A stretch of 8,359 nucleotides of DNA, taken from NCBI GenBank assembly GCA_005888525.1, contig VBAB01000090.1, forward strand, positions 1-8,359. Reading direction: 5' to 3'. Source of the DNA: Alphaproteobacteria bacterium (GTDB taxonomy: Bacteria > Pseudomonadota > Alphaproteobacteria > Rhizobiales > Hyphomicrobiaceae). Made by a program: the position numbers and the translations under genes. This document shows, piece by piece, positions 7,922-8,359 of the stretch (its first letter is position 1; every line of letters begins with the position of its first letter). The notes below the pieces were generated by a model, which worked only from the letters and a program-made list of their open reading frames with translations, did not search any database and was not told where the DNA came from.

Positions 7922-8074
7922 AGGCGACGGCTGACACCGGAGCCGGCCATCTCGCGGAGGCTCGCGGACTTCCGTCGCACACGCATGGCCGTCCCATGGG
8001 AGGACGTGAAGGCGTGGCTGGAGACCTGGGGGACGCCGAACGAGGTGCCCACGCCTAAGCCACGCAAGCTGTGA
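7922..8074 (+). pseudogene. C-terminal remnant of a toxin-antitoxin antitoxin
   Basis: The frame reads RRLADFRRTRMAVPWEDVKAW, then LETWGTPNEVPTPKPRKL and a stop. The VPWEDVKAW-LE-WGTPNE-P-P-P tail is, from memory, typical of small antitoxins encoded just upstream of RelE/ParE-type toxins. Its TGA overlaps the next GTG by four bases (GTGA, 8071-8074), the usual coupling of antitoxin and toxin genes. No plausible start or N-terminal DNA-binding domain exists in this frame. Upstream the translation is arginine- and cysteine-rich, unlike a protein of this kind, and a stop lies at 7820-7822. The front has therefore been lost or shifted out of frame. It presumably once served the adjoining toxin. 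The left boundary is approximate. Confidence 0.55.
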
Positions 8075-8148
8075 AACTCGTTGTCTCCCCGGATGCCGCT
8101 GCCACCCTCGTCCGATTGCGTTCATTTCTCGCCGCACAGCGGGTCGTT
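8071..8148 (+). pseudogene. N-terminal remnant of a RelE/ParE-type toxin, cut by a repeat
   Basis: A GTG at 8071 opens VKLVVSPDAAATLVRLRSFL followed by AAQR, matching the typical N-terminus of ParE toxins (MKLV-SP-A--DL-RL--FLA), which poison gyrase or, in RelE relatives, cleave mRNA. The match ends exactly where the palindromic repeat begins (8149). The frame stays open through the repeat to the end of the window, overlapping the yaiI start, but no ParE sequence follows: the beta-sheet core and the C-terminal catalytic part are missing. The gene is therefore dead as a toxin. It is preceded by an equally decayed antitoxin with a GTGA overlap. Confidence 0.55.
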
Positions 8149-8238
8149 GTCATCCCGGGCTTTATGCCCGGGATCCAACTATCAGCTTGCTCCGGCTTTC
8201 GCGGACGGATGGATCCCGGTGACGAGCACCGGGATGAC
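8149..8238. repeat. Palindromic repeat, GTCATCCCGG...CCGGGATGAC type
   Basis: Perfect 10-base terminal inverted arms GTCATCCCGG (8149-8158) and CCGGGATGAC (8229-8238). Nested inside are CCCGGGC/GCCCGGG (8154-8160 and 8166-8172), CCCGGTG/CACCGGG (8215-8221 and 8227-8233) and GGGATCCA/TGGATCCC (8170-8177 and 8210-8217). The element can thus fold as two side hairpins or one long stem. It belongs to the same family as the copy at 1963-2078. It interrupts the ParE-like remnant. Confidence 0.85.
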
Positions 8239-8296
8239 CGTTGCGCTTGTAGGGTCGGTTCCATCTCAGGCGGAAAGGCCCTAGAGACTGACCCGA

Positions 8297-8359
8297 ATGA
8301 CCACCACCATCTACGTAGATGCCGATGCCTGCCCCGTGAAGGACGAGGCCGTGCGCGTG
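8297..8359 (+). CDS. YaiI/YqxD family (UPF0178, DUF188) protein, N-terminal part
   Basis: The ATG at 8297 opens MTTTIYVDADACPVKDEAVR and continues past the window end (21 codons visible). IYVDADACPVKDE is the diagnostic N-terminus of the YaiI/YqxD family, a PIN-like fold protein of about 150 residues with conserved aspartates (here Asp8 and Asp10) and no established function. Only a weak ribosome site (AGAGA near 8284-8288) is seen. The gene starts 58 bp after the repeat. Confidence 0.88.
   Translation, partial: MTTTIYVDADACPVKDEAVRV

Noticed and set aside
7750..8137. Minus-strand frames opposite the antitoxin remnant
   Set aside because: Low-information Arg/Ser/Pro-rich translations. The plus strand gives the recognisable antitoxin and ParE-like segments.

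Overview
The window is GC-rich DNA from an alphaproteobacterium, most likely of the Hyphomicrobiales (Rhizobiales) type. This rests on the gene order yqeY (GatB/YqeY-like) - dnaG - rpoD, the sigma-70 sequence with its long central acidic/proline-rich insert, the DnaG N-terminus of the 'MRFPPSLLDEIR' type, and intergenic palindromic repeats whose translations (PELVEG/FDKLT and PRLRGDD types) are familiar from alphaproteobacterial genomes. The genus cannot be fixed from the sequence.

Layout. Minus strand, left: the first 8 codons of carB (1-25), a Uma2-family nuclease-like gene (110-712) and carA (754-1959), read in the order carA, uma2, carB. The two carbamoyl phosphate synthetase subunit genes are therefore separated by an inserted accessory gene. 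Between divergent carA and yqeY lies a folded palindromic repeat (1963-2078) that ends three bases before the carA start codon. Plus strand, centre: yqeY (2176-2613), a second repeat type (2648-2700), a strong hairpin next to the dnaG start (2806-2845), dnaG (2854-4788), a 356-bp gap with four successive hairpins, the last followed by six T's (5096-5101), and rpoD (5145-7187). Right: a DUF4160-DUF2442 pair (7200-7725) starting 12 bp after rpoD, a decayed antitoxin/ParE-like pair (about 7922-8148) cut by another copy of the folded repeat (8149-8238), and the first 21 codons of a YaiI/YqxD (UPF0178) gene running off the window (8297-8359).

How the genes work together. CarA and CarB form carbamoyl phosphate synthetase, which feeds pyrimidine and arginine synthesis. 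DnaG makes replication primers and RpoD is the housekeeping sigma factor; they correspond to the macromolecular-synthesis operon (rpsU-dnaG-rpoD) of enterobacteria, with yqeY in the rpsU position. The accessory parts (Uma2, DUF4160/DUF2442, the toxin-antitoxin remnant and the repeats) are packed into the gaps of this housekeeping block.

The window is mostly conserved core genome and I see no complete new system. The points most worth checking are the structured region before rpoD (leader/attenuator or small RNA), the hairpin beside the dnaG start, the DnaG zinc-ribbon without any of its four metal ligands, the DUF4160-DUF2442 pair tied to rpoD, and repeats that have invaded translation starts and a toxin gene.
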